Below the pieces are notes generated by a model. That model searched no databases, had not been told where the DNA came from, and saw only the letters and a list, made by a program, of their open reading frames with translations. Both the position numbers and the translations under genes were made by a program. Shown here one piece after another: positions 8,350 to 15,647 of a stretch of 42,335 bases of DNA. Positions within the stretch are counted from its first letter, which is position 1, and each line of letters starts with the position of its first letter. This DNA is from Clostridia bacterium (GTDB lineage: Bacteria > Bacillota > Clostridia > Oscillospirales > Acutalibacteraceae): positions 1 through 42,335 of the forward strand of contig JAGAKX010000053.1 of assembly GCA_017625435.1 (NCBI GenBank), read 5' to 3'.

Positions 8350-10177
8350 CGCACTTTCCTCCGTTAAGCTTATTTGCACTGCAGCCTGCACACTTGATTC
8401 TGCAATGGGGTGTTGTTTCAGCTTCATAGGCTTTTTTGCTTTCCTTCATAAGGAATGCCTTGCTGACACCGAAATCAAGGTGATCCCAGGGCAGAACCTC
8501 TTCATAATCCCTTCTTCTGTTAGCATAGAATTCGGGGCTTACCTTAAGCTCCTTAAAGGTTTCCATCCAGGTATCAAAGAGGAATTTTTCGCTCCAGCCG
8601 TCAAACTTACAGCCCTTTTCCCAGGCCTTTTCAATAACTGCACCCAGTCTTCTGTCACCGCGGGCAAATACACCCTCAAGGAAGGATGTGGGGATGTGAT
8701 GGAAGCTGACGCTTATCTTCTTTGAGGGAAGATTGTTTTTAAGATGCTCCTGCTTTGTTTCCAGCTCCTCGGGAGTGCTCTGAGGCTCCCATTGGAAGGG
8801 AGTAAAGGGCTTGGGTACAAAGGAAGATGCGCTGATGCCTACGGTACAGCCCTTGCCCTTGGGCTTGTCGGGATTCATATAGAATTCATCAACAACCTTT
8901 TTCGCAAGAAAACCGATTCCCTCCACGTCCTCGAGGGTTTCCGTGGGAAGACCCAGCATAAAGTAAAGCTTTACTGCGCTGTAGCCGTTATTAAAGGCAA
9001 TTCTTGCAGTTTCAAGAAGCTCTTCCTCGGTAACATTTTTATTTATAACGTCTCTCATTCTCTGAGTGCCGGCCTCCGGAGCAAAGGTAAGACCGCTTCT
9101 TCTTACTCCCGTGAGTTTCTTAACAAGCTCATCGGAAAAATTATCAACACGAAGAGAAGGAAGTGCAATATTTACCTTTTCGCTTCCGGTCCACTCTAAA
9201 AGCTTGGTAAGCAGCTCTTCAATCTTAGTGTAGTCAGAGCTTGAAAGGGAGCAGAGAGATATTTCATCATAACCCGTGTTTTTACAGAGGGTCTTACATT
9301 GCTCGTTTATTGTATCGGGATTCTTTTCTCTGATAGGACGGTAGATAAAGCCTGCCTGACAAAAGCGGCAGCCTCTTATACAGCCTCGGAAAATTTCGTG
9401 TGTAACTCTGTCATGAACAACGTCAATATACGGAACAACGAAATTCTCGGGATATTCTACCTTATCAAGGTCTTTTATTATTCTTTTTGTTACCTTTTCG
9501 GGAGCCCCGTGAAGAGGCTTTGTTTCCTTTATGGTTCCGTCTTCGTTATAGGTGATATCGTAAAGGGAGGGAACATAAACTCCCTCGATTTTTGCAGCTT
9601 CAATAAGGAATTCTTCCTTGGTTGAACCCATTTTCTTATGCTTCTTGTAAAGATCCATTATTTCGCTGTTTACCTCTTCACCCTCGCCGAGGCTGAAAAG
9701 GTCAAAGAATTCGGCTATGGGCTCGGGATTGCACACACATGGACCGCCGCCCATAACAATAGGTGACAGCGAATGTCTGTCCCTTGCCTTTACGGGAAGA
9801 CCTGCGAGGTCAAGCATATTGAGTACGTTTGTATAGCAAAGCTCATACTGCAGGGTAAAGCCGATAATATCAAAATCCTTAACGGGGTCGCCGCTTTCAA
9901 GGGCATAAAGAGGGATATTATTTTTCCTCATCTGCTCTTCCATATCGTCCCAAGGGGCAAAAACACGCTCACACCAGGTATCTTCCCTGTTATTCGCAAT
10001 TGAATAGAGAATCTTCATACCGAGATGTGACATACCGATTTCGTAAGAATCGGGGAAGCAGAATGCGAAGCGGATATCCACCTCGTCCTTATTTTTAATG
10101 ACGCTGTTAAGCTCTCCGCCTATGTATCTTGCAGGCTTCTGTACCAGCGGCAGTATTCTTTCAAGTTTTCTGTCCAT
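8342..10177 (-). CDS. TIGR03960 family B12-binding-like/radical SAM protein
   Basis: 611 residues. The N-terminal 180 residues form a cobalamin-binding-like domain (FPDSYEIGMSHLGMKIL, VMGGGPCVCNPEP). The radical SAM core follows with FRGCIRGCRFCQ, whose three cysteines (C-x3-C-x2-C) hold the [4Fe-4S] cluster. A C-terminal region ends in a cysteine cluster (HCRIKCAGCSANK). The substrate of this family is unknown; its gene neighbours suggest a role in RNA or ribosome-related modification, which is inference. The start at 10177 gives MDRKLERILP, the normal family N-terminus, although only a weak GGATGG precedes it. It lies 65 bp after spoIVFB and overlaps the partner gene. Confidence 0.92.
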   Translation of the reverse strand: MDRKLERILPLVQKPARYIGGELNSVIKNKDEVDIRFAFCFPDSYEIGMSHLGMKILYSIANNREDTWCERVFAPWDDMEEQMRKNNIPLYALESGDPVKDFDIIGFTLQYELCYTNVLNMLDLAGLPVKARDRHSLSPIVMGGGPCVCNPEPIAEFFDLFSLGEGEEVNSEIMDLYKKHKKMGSTKEEFLIEAAKIEGVYVPSLYDITYNEDGTIKETKPLHGAPEKVTKRIIKDLDKVEYPENFVVPYIDVVHDRVTHEIFRGCIRGCRFCQAGFIYRPIREKNPDTINEQCKTLCKNTGYDEISLCSLSSSDYTKIEELLTKLLEWTGSEKVNIALPSLRVDNFSDELVKKLTGVRRSGLTFAPEAGTQRMRDVINKNVTEEELLETARIAFNNGYSAVKLYFMLGLPTETLEDVEGIGFLAKKVVDEFYMNPDKPKGKGCTVGISASSFVPKPFTPFQWEPQSTPEELETKQEHLKNNLPSKKISVSFHHIPTSFLEGVFARGDRRLGAVIEKAWEKGCKFDGWSEKFLFDTWMETFKELKVSPEFYANRRRDYEEVLPWDHLDFGVSKAFLMKESKKAYEAETTPHCRIKCAGCSANKLNGGKCDV

Positions 10178-10242
10178 AATAAACCATCCGTAAAAAATAT
10201 TATGCAAGCTTATTATATCATTTTCCGATAATAATTTCAATA

Positions 10243-10839
10243 TTATTTACTTAATGTTCCTATAAGACAGTAAACACAGAAAAACAGAAGAAAAAGCCCT
10301 GCTTTCCCCATAATGAAACCTATAAAAAACAACAAAAACAAAAAAGCAAGAGACCATATATCCAGTACGTTCATAATTTTTCTTACTCTGTCCTCCGAAA
10401 GCATTACGGAAAGTATTGAATGAACCGCTCTTCCGCCGTCAAGAAAAGAAAGAGGCAGAAGATTGATTGAGCCCAGAATAAAATTAACCGCACTGCAGAC
10501 ATAAAGTACTTCATTGCCGGAAAGCTTATGTAAAAAGAAAAAAGCGGCACCTGAAATAAGATTAAAAACAGGTGCCGACAAGGCTGTAAGGACAGTTTTT
10601 CTGTAGGACAGCATATTTATTCCCTCACAGCATATTTTTATTCCTGCAGGAAAAAGCTTTATTTCTGCTTTTTTTATACCCGAAAAATGCAAAAAAATAA
10701 GATGTACCGCCTCATGAATAAACGAAAAGCAAAAGGACAGAAGAAGATTCCTTCCCCCTGCGATATTTGCGGCAACAGCAAGAAAAACTGCAAAGTAAAA
10801 GGATATATATACGGTAATTCTGCCGATTTTAACGTACAT
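10243..10839 (-). CDS. spoIVFB: SpoIVFB-like intramembrane M50 metalloprotease
   Basis: 198 residues, largely hydrophobic, with about six membrane segments. The site-2-protease motifs are present: HEAVH at 42-46 and the C-terminal LLPLSFLDGGR with Asp134, giving two His and one Asp zinc ligands. SpoIVFB cleaves pro-sigma-K in the outer forespore membrane late in sporulation. The start overlaps the upstream M23 gene by 11 bp and uses GAGGGTG inside its 3' end, so the two are coupled. Synteny with an M23 partner upstream and the TIGR03960 radical SAM gene downstream supports spoIVFB over a generic M50 protease. Confidence 0.85.
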   Translation of the reverse strand: MYVKIGRITVYISFYFAVFLAVAANIAGGRNLLLSFCFSFIHEAVHLIFLHFSGIKKAEIKLFPAGIKICCEGINMLSYRKTVLTALSAPVFNLISGAAFFFLHKLSGNEVLYVCSAVNFILGSINLLPLSFLDGGRAVHSILSVMLSEDRVRKIMNVLDIWSLAFLFLLFFIGFIMGKAGLFLLFFCVYCLIGTLSK

Positions 10840-11551
10840 TTACGGCACCCTCAAGAATTTCCGCCGGGTCTGAAGCTTTTCCGTCCTTATGATATTCAAA
10901 ATGAAGATGGGGGCCTGTTGCCAGACCGGTCTGACCCACAAGGGCAATGATATCCCCCTTTTTTACTTTTTCTCCCGCTTCGGCTATCAGCTTACTGCAA
11001 TGGCAGTAAAGAGTTTCCGTGCCGTCAGAATGAAGAATTTTTACGTAGTTTCCTGCCATTTCGGCAGTCCCTGCCTCGGTTACCTCCCCATCAAGTACAG
11101 CGTAAACGGGCTCACCCTCGTCTGCCGCAATATCCCTTCCCGAATGAAAGCTTTCCCCCGAATACACGGGATGCTCCCTTGTGCCGTAATCTGATGTAAC
11201 GGTACCTATTACCGGCATAACGGCAGTATCAGCGGAAATATCCAGCTTCATTTCTTGTACCTCGGGCTTTAACTGAGCATAAGCCTCTTCCGCACTTTTT
11301 TCTTCCGAGACTTCTTCCTGCGCGGTTGTCTTTTCCTCTGAAGGCGTAAAATATCCGCCTATATCCATATCCTCTGCGAATATGACTGAAAGATTATTGC
11401 CTATATCGGCAAGGGCTCCGGAATTTACCCGGGAAAAAACAAAAAGCGAAAAAATGATTATAACGGTCAATGCCGACTGCACAAGGGAAAGCACGGCAAA
11501 CATATCCTTTTTTGCGGGGGCTTTTTTCTTTTTCATCATAACAATTTTCAT
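10829..11551 (-). CDS. spoIVFA: Membrane-anchored M23/LytM-domain protein, SpoIVFA-like
   Basis: 240 residues: a short basic cytosolic tail (KKKKAPAKK), one membrane segment at about 18-40, an acidic linker (60-100), and an M23 domain at about 112-230. In Bacillus SpoIVFA holds and regulates SpoIVFB. The position directly before spoIVFB argues for that role, although SpoIIQ has the same architecture. Unlike a degenerate LytM domain, the zinc ligands look intact: His136 and Asp140 (FHSGRD) and His217 (PHLHFEY), plus His184. The start at 11551 is chosen because AAGGAG precedes it. An upstream in-frame extension would run through the structured element at 11574-11732. Confidence 0.8.
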   Translation of the reverse strand: MKIVMMKKKKAPAKKDMFAVLSLVQSALTVIIIFSLFVFSRVNSGALADIGNNLSVIFAEDMDIGGYFTPSEEKTTAQEEVSEEKSAEEAYAQLKPEVQEMKLDISADTAVMPVIGTVTSDYGTREHPVYSGESFHSGRDIAADEGEPVYAVLDGEVTEAGTAEMAGNYVKILHSDGTETLYCHCSKLIAEAGEKVKKGDIIALVGQTGLATGPHLHFEYHKDGKASDPAEILEGAVNVR

Positions 11552-11573
11552 AGCTGTCTCCTTTTTCCGTTCC

Positions 11574-11732
11574 AGGCTGACGGGAGTTGAACCCATCACG
11601 CCTGACAAACGATAATTTTCCGTTTGACCTTGCCTCATCTTTTGAAATACGGCAGCCTTTCAAAAATGAGTGTGAAGCTATGCGGAACAAGGCGACGAGC
11701 GAAACCGTAATGTGTTCGGCTCCCGTCAGCCT
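11574..11732 (-). ncRNA. Candidate structured RNA/MITE-like element bounded by a 13-bp perfect inverted repeat, with a tRNA-like T-arm
   Basis: AGGCTGACGGGAG at 11574-11586 and its exact complement at 11720-11732 close a 159-nt unit between spoIIR and the spoIVFA-like start. On the minus strand its interior holds a long hairpin, CTCATTTTTGAAA against TTTCAAAAGATGAG with one bulge. It also has a hairpin CAAACG/CGTTTG, and near the 3' end GGGTTCAACTCCC, which matches the tRNA T-arm consensus GGTTCRANTCC. The T-arm and the closing stem share bases and are mutually exclusive. The 3' edge lies 22 nt before the start codon, so it would be the 5' leader of the M23-M50 genes if transcribed. No U-run or target duplication is visible. 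It is not a tRNA (no D or anticodon arm) and is too short for tmRNA. Confidence 0.5.
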
Positions 11733-11762
11733 ATAAAAAGATATATGCTGTTTGTCCCCCGT

Positions 11763-12389
11763 TTATGATTTAATTGACTCTATGATGCTTTCCACAATTT
11801 CCACTATCCTGAATTTCACCTTGTATCCGCTTTTGCCCGTCACAAGGTCTCCCCCGTTTTCTCCGAAAACACCGTAAACGCTGTCCTCATTCCTTTCCGT
11901 AACTGCAGGCAGACACAAAGGGGGGAACATCACACACCACCAGTTATGCCCCTCTCCCTTTCCTAAAACCACTCTCAGCGCAGTATAATTTCCTGCCGGA
12001 AGACTGACATTTTCATACTGTCTTGTGCCGAAATACTCCTCTTCAACAAGAACCTCTGCACCGTAATCAAAACCGTTTTCTCTGAGTACATTTTCGGCTA
12101 TTTCCTTTATTTCTTCTTTCTTTTCAAGCACCCTGTTTACTGCCTCGGAGGCAGAAGCACAGGAAATAAACATATCCCCCGTTTCCTCTAAAATTGCATC
12201 CCTCACCTTCAGCTTCACAGCCTGGTCGGCTTCGCTGTCGGTATCAGCAAGCACATGCAGACGAAGACTTTCTTCCCTTACGGTGTGCGCCGCATTAAAG
12301 CCCTCAGAAACAAAAACCATCATAAAAGATAATGTCACGCAAAGCAGAAGTAAAAGTAAACTGATTTTTTCATTCTTATATATTCTCAT
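11763..12389 (-). CDS. spoIIR: Stage II sporulation protein R
   Basis: 208 residues. An N-terminal hydrophobic segment (about 8-28) is followed by the SpoIIR signature SLRLHVLADTDSEADQAVKL and, further on, HNWWCVMFPPLC. SpoIIR is made in the forespore under sigma-F and secreted into the intermembrane space. There it triggers SpoIIGA to process pro-sigma-E in the mother cell. The start at 12389 (MRIYKNEKI) is preferred over an ATG seven codons upstream because AAAGGAAGG sits 9 nt before it. That ribosome binding site lies inside the 3' arm of the ispE terminator hairpin. No forespore sigma-F promoter could be called with confidence. Confidence 0.92.
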   Translation of the reverse strand: MRIYKNEKISLLLLLLCVTLSFMMVFVSEGFNAAHTVREESLRLHVLADTDSEADQAVKLKVRDAILEETGDMFISCASASEAVNRVLEKKEEIKEIAENVLRENGFDYGAEVLVEEEYFGTRQYENVSLPAGNYTALRVVLGKGEGHNWWCVMFPPLCLPAVTERNEDSVYGVFGENGGDLVTGKSGYKVKFRIVEIVESIIESIKS

Positions 12390-12421
12390 AAAAAAAGACC
12401 TTCCTTTCATAGGAAAGTCTT
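12390..12421 (-). terminator. ispE terminator hairpin containing the spoIIR ribosome binding site
   Basis: On the minus strand AAGACTTTCCT (12421-12411) pairs with AGGAAGGTCTT (12405-12395), with one G-U pair, and seven T follow. The T run and the 3' arm are also the spoIIR leader, and AAAGGAAGG in that arm is its ribosome binding site. Confidence 0.8.
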
Positions 12422-12437
12422 GGAAATATTGCGGATT

Positions 12438-13292
12438 TTATTCAACGCCTTTTGTTTTTGTTCTGCAGACGAACACGTTTTCAGCCTTATTTCTTAAAAG
12501 GTCCGCACATTTTCTTGCAGCCTCCTCAGAATCAAAAAGTCCGTAATAGGCAGAGCCCGAGCCTGACATCGAAGAAAACCATGCACCGTTTTCATTCATT
12601 GTATCCTTGATTTCCCTACCCGATTTCACGTCGGAAAGAGCTTCAAACATATTGGAGGCATATTTCACGGCTTCTTTGTAATCACCCTGTGCGGCATAGA
12701 AAAGGAAGCTGTCGTTGTCGGGATGAGTGATATTTTCCGCAGAATCAAAGCGGGCATAGGCATCCTTTGTGGAAACTCTTTCATAAGGCTTTACTATAAG
12801 CACGTGTGAGCTGAGAGGCGGCAGGAAGGAGATAATTTCACCTATATTCTGACAAAGCCTTGTTCCGCCGACATAGCAGAAGGGCACGTCAGCCCCGACT
12901 GAAAGGGCCGTCTCCATAATATCCTTATACGACAGCGCGCCCGGATAAATATTATTAAGGCCTTTAAGCACGGCAGCAGCATCGGCGCTGCCCCCTGCAA
13001 GACCTGCTCCCGAGGGGATAACCTTTTTTATATATATTTCACATTCAGGCTTTATACCTGCTTTTTCATAAAAAAGTCTTGCCGCCTTAAAAGCGGTATT
13101 TCTGTCATCACAGGGAATGTATTTTTCGGAGCAGGAAAGAGAAAGCCCCTCTTTTCCCGTTTTTACAGTAACATTATCATAAAGACCCACAGATTGCATA
13201 ACGGTAAAAATTCCGTGGTACTTATTGGGAAGTACTGCAGTCAGGTCAAGAGTAAGATTTATTTTGGCATAAGCCTTAACAACGGTTTCCAT
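12438..13292 (-). CDS. ispE: 4-diphosphocytidyl-2-C-methyl-D-erythritol kinase
   Basis: 284 residues of the GHMP kinase superfamily. The N-terminus KAYAKINLTLD carries the family's KxNL motif. The ATP-binding glycine/serine loop is IPSGAGLAGGSADAAAVL near 90-108, and a C-terminal SSMSGSGSAYYGLF motif is present. It phosphorylates CDP-ME in the MEP pathway for isoprenoid precursors. Length and motif order are normal. The start ATG at 13292 has AAAGGCGGG before it. It lies directly upstream of spoIIR, with a terminator hairpin between them. Confidence 0.93.
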   Translation of the reverse strand: METVVKAYAKINLTLDLTAVLPNKYHGIFTVMQSVGLYDNVTVKTGKEGLSLSCSEKYIPCDDRNTAFKAARLFYEKAGIKPECEIYIKKVIPSGAGLAGGSADAAAVLKGLNNIYPGALSYKDIMETALSVGADVPFCYVGGTRLCQNIGEIISFLPPLSSHVLIVKPYERVSTKDAYARFDSAENITHPDNDSFLFYAAQGDYKEAVKYASNMFEALSDVKSGREIKDTMNENGAWFSSMSGSGSAYYGLFDSEEAARKCADLLRNKAENVFVCRTKTKGVE

Positions 13293-13632
13293 AACATCCC
13301 GCCTTTCATCATTGATATTCTACCACTTTTTTTCAATCAGGAAAACTCTTTTTTCACAAATTATCATAAATTTTTCTTATGAATAAAAAACCTCTGAATT
13401 CACGAAAAATGTTGATAACTTTGTTAAAGTAAAGTCAGTTTCTTTACAAAATGTGAATAAATCATTTTTTCGTTTTCTGAATTTTCAACAGTTTCAACCG
13501 AGTTATCAACATTTTTGCCGTTTTAATTAACATTTTACTGAAGTTATCAACAATCGTAAAGCGTCCTTGCTTTACAAAGCATATATGCACACAGATGTAT
13601 ATTTTACCATTTAATGGCAATTCTGCAAACAG
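13293..13632. promoter_or_regulatory. AT-rich intergenic region with four DnaA-box-like 9-mers
   Basis: Between ispE and the secreted protein gene there is a strongly AT-rich gap. TTATCAACA occurs on the plus strand at 13503-13511 and 13544-13552 and on the minus strand at 13410-13418. TTATTCACA occurs on the minus strand at 13452-13460. Each differs by one base from the DnaA box TTATCCACA, and three of them carry the same variant. The sites face each other in two pairs over 143 bp. No coding sequence was found. Confidence 0.45.
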
Positions 13633-13666
13633 CAAAAAAAACATCCCGGATTCATCTGAATCCGGG
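13633..13666 (-). terminator. Terminator of the secreted DUF4474-like gene
   Basis: CCCGGATTC (13645-13653), a 4-nt loop and GAATCCGGG (13658-13666) form a 9-bp stem. On the minus strand an eight-base T run follows, complementing 13634-13641. Confidence 0.9.
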
Positions 13667-13675
13667 AATAATAAT

Positions 13676-14848
13676 TTACCATACTACATTAACACTAAGA
13701 CCGTCAACAGTATAGCTTACATCACCCATTACGTTGGCATCAATAGATGCGGTGAATGCCTCAAGCATTTCCTTATCGGGCATTACAAGCGTTGTTCTGA
13801 GAGTAAGCGCTGTGGGAAGATAAAGCTTCTCACCGAGATTGAAGCCGCATATCCACCAATGGTCCTGAAGCTTACGGTTTACAAGAATCTTATCACCGAT
13901 TGAAACCTGAAGAGACATAGGAATTTCCTCGGTAGCACAGTTGTAGAAAGAACCGAGCTGTCCCTTTTCACGCCAGTAAAGACCAACCTCACCGCCGTTT
14001 GAAATGAAGTAGCTACCCTTCCACATTTGAATCATCCAGTCAAGTCCGTCGTATGAAAACTTGAAGCGTCTTGTGATGTACTTGAAGTTTGTGGGAAGAA
14101 GGTTTGCAGCAACATCATAGAAAAGACAGAAGCCGTAATTTCTCATCCAGCAGTCAACGGTTGAGTATATTGTCATTTCATAGAAATTGAAATTATGACC
14201 TATGCCGAATACACCTGTGCCGTTTTTACCGTAGCACTCACCTGTCTCCATATTAATGTAAACACCGGGATAGTGAGTTTCCTCAGTACCATCCTCAAAT
14301 TTAAGGTAAAGTACCAGCTCATAAACGTCCTTTTCATCGGTAGCAACGGTATAAACATACATCTTCTCGATAATGCTCATAAATGCGCCGATAGTGTGGC
14401 ATATTGTAGCCATAAGGTCATTGCCCTGAGCTGCATATTCAGCTTCCTTGGCATATCTTTCCTCTCGGAACAGTGTTGTATCTATGTTGTACTTGTTCTT
14501 GAAGAAGTTGGGAATGATATTAAGATTAGGAAGATTTGCCGCTATAAGATTAAAATCAAGGCCGCTTTCAGTACACATCTGAGAGGTTATGTTACGCACG
14601 ATTTCGTCGTAAGTAACCTCAATTCTCTCTGTGTTGGGCTCAATACCGGTAAGAAGATAACGGAAGGTCTGAAGGATTCTTAAAAAAGCTCCGAACTCTT
14701 CTGTTGAGATAACCGGGAAGCCGTACTCAAGCATTTGTTTTTTATATGTTTCAATGCTGCTTTCCTCTTTAGCGGAAGCAAAGGGTACTGCAGTTAAAAA
14801 CATTACAACCGCAAGAAGTACCGCAAATACTCTTTTTGTTATTTTCAT
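13676..14848 (-). CDS. Secreted protein, DUF4474-like
   Basis: 390 residues with a clear signal peptide (MKITKRVFAVLLAVVMFLTA, cleavage probably after ASA near 26). The C-terminal half has the pattern FKFSYDGLDWMIQMWKGSYF followed by NGGEVGLYWREKG, which I associate with the DUF4474 family of exported Clostridia proteins. The N-terminal half is helical and unassigned. No catalytic motif is evident. The protein is probably released or cell-wall associated. Ribosome binding site AAAGGAGAG precedes ATG 14848, and the gene has its own promoter and terminator, so it is monocistronic. Confidence 0.65.
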   Translation of the reverse strand: MKITKRVFAVLLAVVMFLTAVPFASAKEESSIETYKKQMLEYGFPVISTEEFGAFLRILQTFRYLLTGIEPNTERIEVTYDEIVRNITSQMCTESGLDFNLIAANLPNLNIIPNFFKNKYNIDTTLFREERYAKEAEYAAQGNDLMATICHTIGAFMSIIEKMYVYTVATDEKDVYELVLYLKFEDGTEETHYPGVYINMETGECYGKNGTGVFGIGHNFNFYEMTIYSTVDCWMRNYGFCLFYDVAANLLPTNFKYITRRFKFSYDGLDWMIQMWKGSYFISNGGEVGLYWREKGQLGSFYNCATEEIPMSLQVSIGDKILVNRKLQDHWWICGFNLGEKLYLPTALTLRTTLVMPDKEMLEAFTASIDANVMGDVSYTVDGLSVNVVW

Positions 14849-14897
14849 TAAAAACTCTCCTTTACTCAGGGATAGATAAGAGCGTACTATTGAGATT

Positions 14898-14926
14898 ATT
14901 CTACACTATGAAATATTTAAAAGCAA
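14898..14926 (-). promoter_or_regulatory. Promoter of the secreted DUF4474-like gene
   Basis: On the minus strand, TTGCTT (14926-14921) and TAGAAT (14903-14898) are separated by 17 bp. The -10 box lies about 50 bp before the start codon. Confidence 0.6.
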
Positions 14927-14965
14927 GTAATTTTCTGTTTTTTAATATTAATCTTTTGTTAAAAG

Positions 14966-14994
14966 TTGCAGTTTTTTGAAAAAAGATGTATAAT
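14966..14994 (+). promoter_or_regulatory. Promoter of the YitT-like gene
   Basis: TTGCAG at 14966-14971 and a perfect TATAAT at 14989-14994 have a 17-bp spacer and lie 32 bp before the start codon at 15027. They diverge from the promoter of the secreted protein gene. Confidence 0.75.
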
Positions 14995-15026
14995 ACACCC
15001 ATCACATAAAGGATGTCCATATTCTG

Positions 15027-15647
15027 ATGATTAAAAATTTTCTTAAAAGCATAAAGCTTAAAAACTGCATAATATGTACTCTCGGCGGAATAATTCTTGC
15101 CTTCGGTATGTATAATATACACTCCGTTGCAGACGTTACGGAGGGCGGAACCCTTGGTCTTATTCTGCTTCTGGAGCACCATTTCGCCATATCCCCTGCT
15201 GTCAGCGAAATTGTACTTAATATTATCTGCTACAGCATAGGCTTCAGAACTCTGGGTGCGGTTTTTTTAGTATATTCTGCGGTATCAACCTCTGCTTTCA
15301 GTATTGCCTACGCGGTGTTTGAGTGTTTTCCGAGAATATTCCCGGGAATTTCGGAGCATCCGCTGGCAGCATCGGTTGCAGGCGCTGTTTTTGTAGGGCT
15401 CGGTGTAGGGCTTGCAGTAAGAACGGGCGGCGCCCCCTGCGGAGACGACGCCCTTGCTATGAGTATAAGCCGTATATCAAAAATAAAAATCCAATGGGTT
15501 TATTTCATCTCGGATATCACGGTACTGCTTTTGTCCCTTTCATACATTCCCTTCGGAAAAATCGTTTATTCACTTTTAAGTGTTGTAATTTCGGGACAGA
15601 TAATCGGCTTTATAAAGGATTTTACTATCACAAGGCGACGAGGGTAA
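15027..15647 (+). CDS. YitT/YczE family membrane protein
   Basis: 206 residues with five or six predicted membrane segments (about 13-32, 50-75, 80-100, 113-132, 160-180). Family-like glycine motifs are LGGIILAFGMYNIHSVADVT near the N-terminus and GLGVGLAVRTGGAPCGDDAL near 125-145, the region most conserved in YitT-type proteins. The substrate or function of the family is not known. AAAGGATG precedes the start. The 3' end overlaps the convergent pepT gene by 20 bp, and the terminator lies across the overlap. Confidence 0.75.
   Translation: MIKNFLKSIKLKNCIICTLGGIILAFGMYNIHSVADVTEGGTLGLILLLEHHFAISPAVSEIVLNIICYSIGFRTLGAVFLVYSAVSTSAFSIAYAVFECFPRIFPGISEHPLAASVAGAVFVGLGVGLAVRTGGAPCGDDALAMSISRISKIKIQWVYFISDITVLLLSLSYIPFGKIVYSLLSVVISGQIIGFIKDFTITRRRG

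Noticed and set aside
11394..11690. Alternative 98-codon frame overlapping the M23 gene and the structured element
   Set aside because: It overlaps a gene with clear catalytic motifs, lacks a ribosome binding site and resembles no protein.
11574..11732. tmRNA or a tRNA with an intron
   Set aside because: The T-arm-like segment is convincing, but there is no D-arm, anticodon arm, CCA end or tag peptide, and 159 nt is far below tmRNA length.
13293..13632. Chromosomal replication origin
   Set aside because: Only four variant boxes, and no dnaA, dnaN, rpmH or other origin neighbour genes. Kept only as a box cluster.
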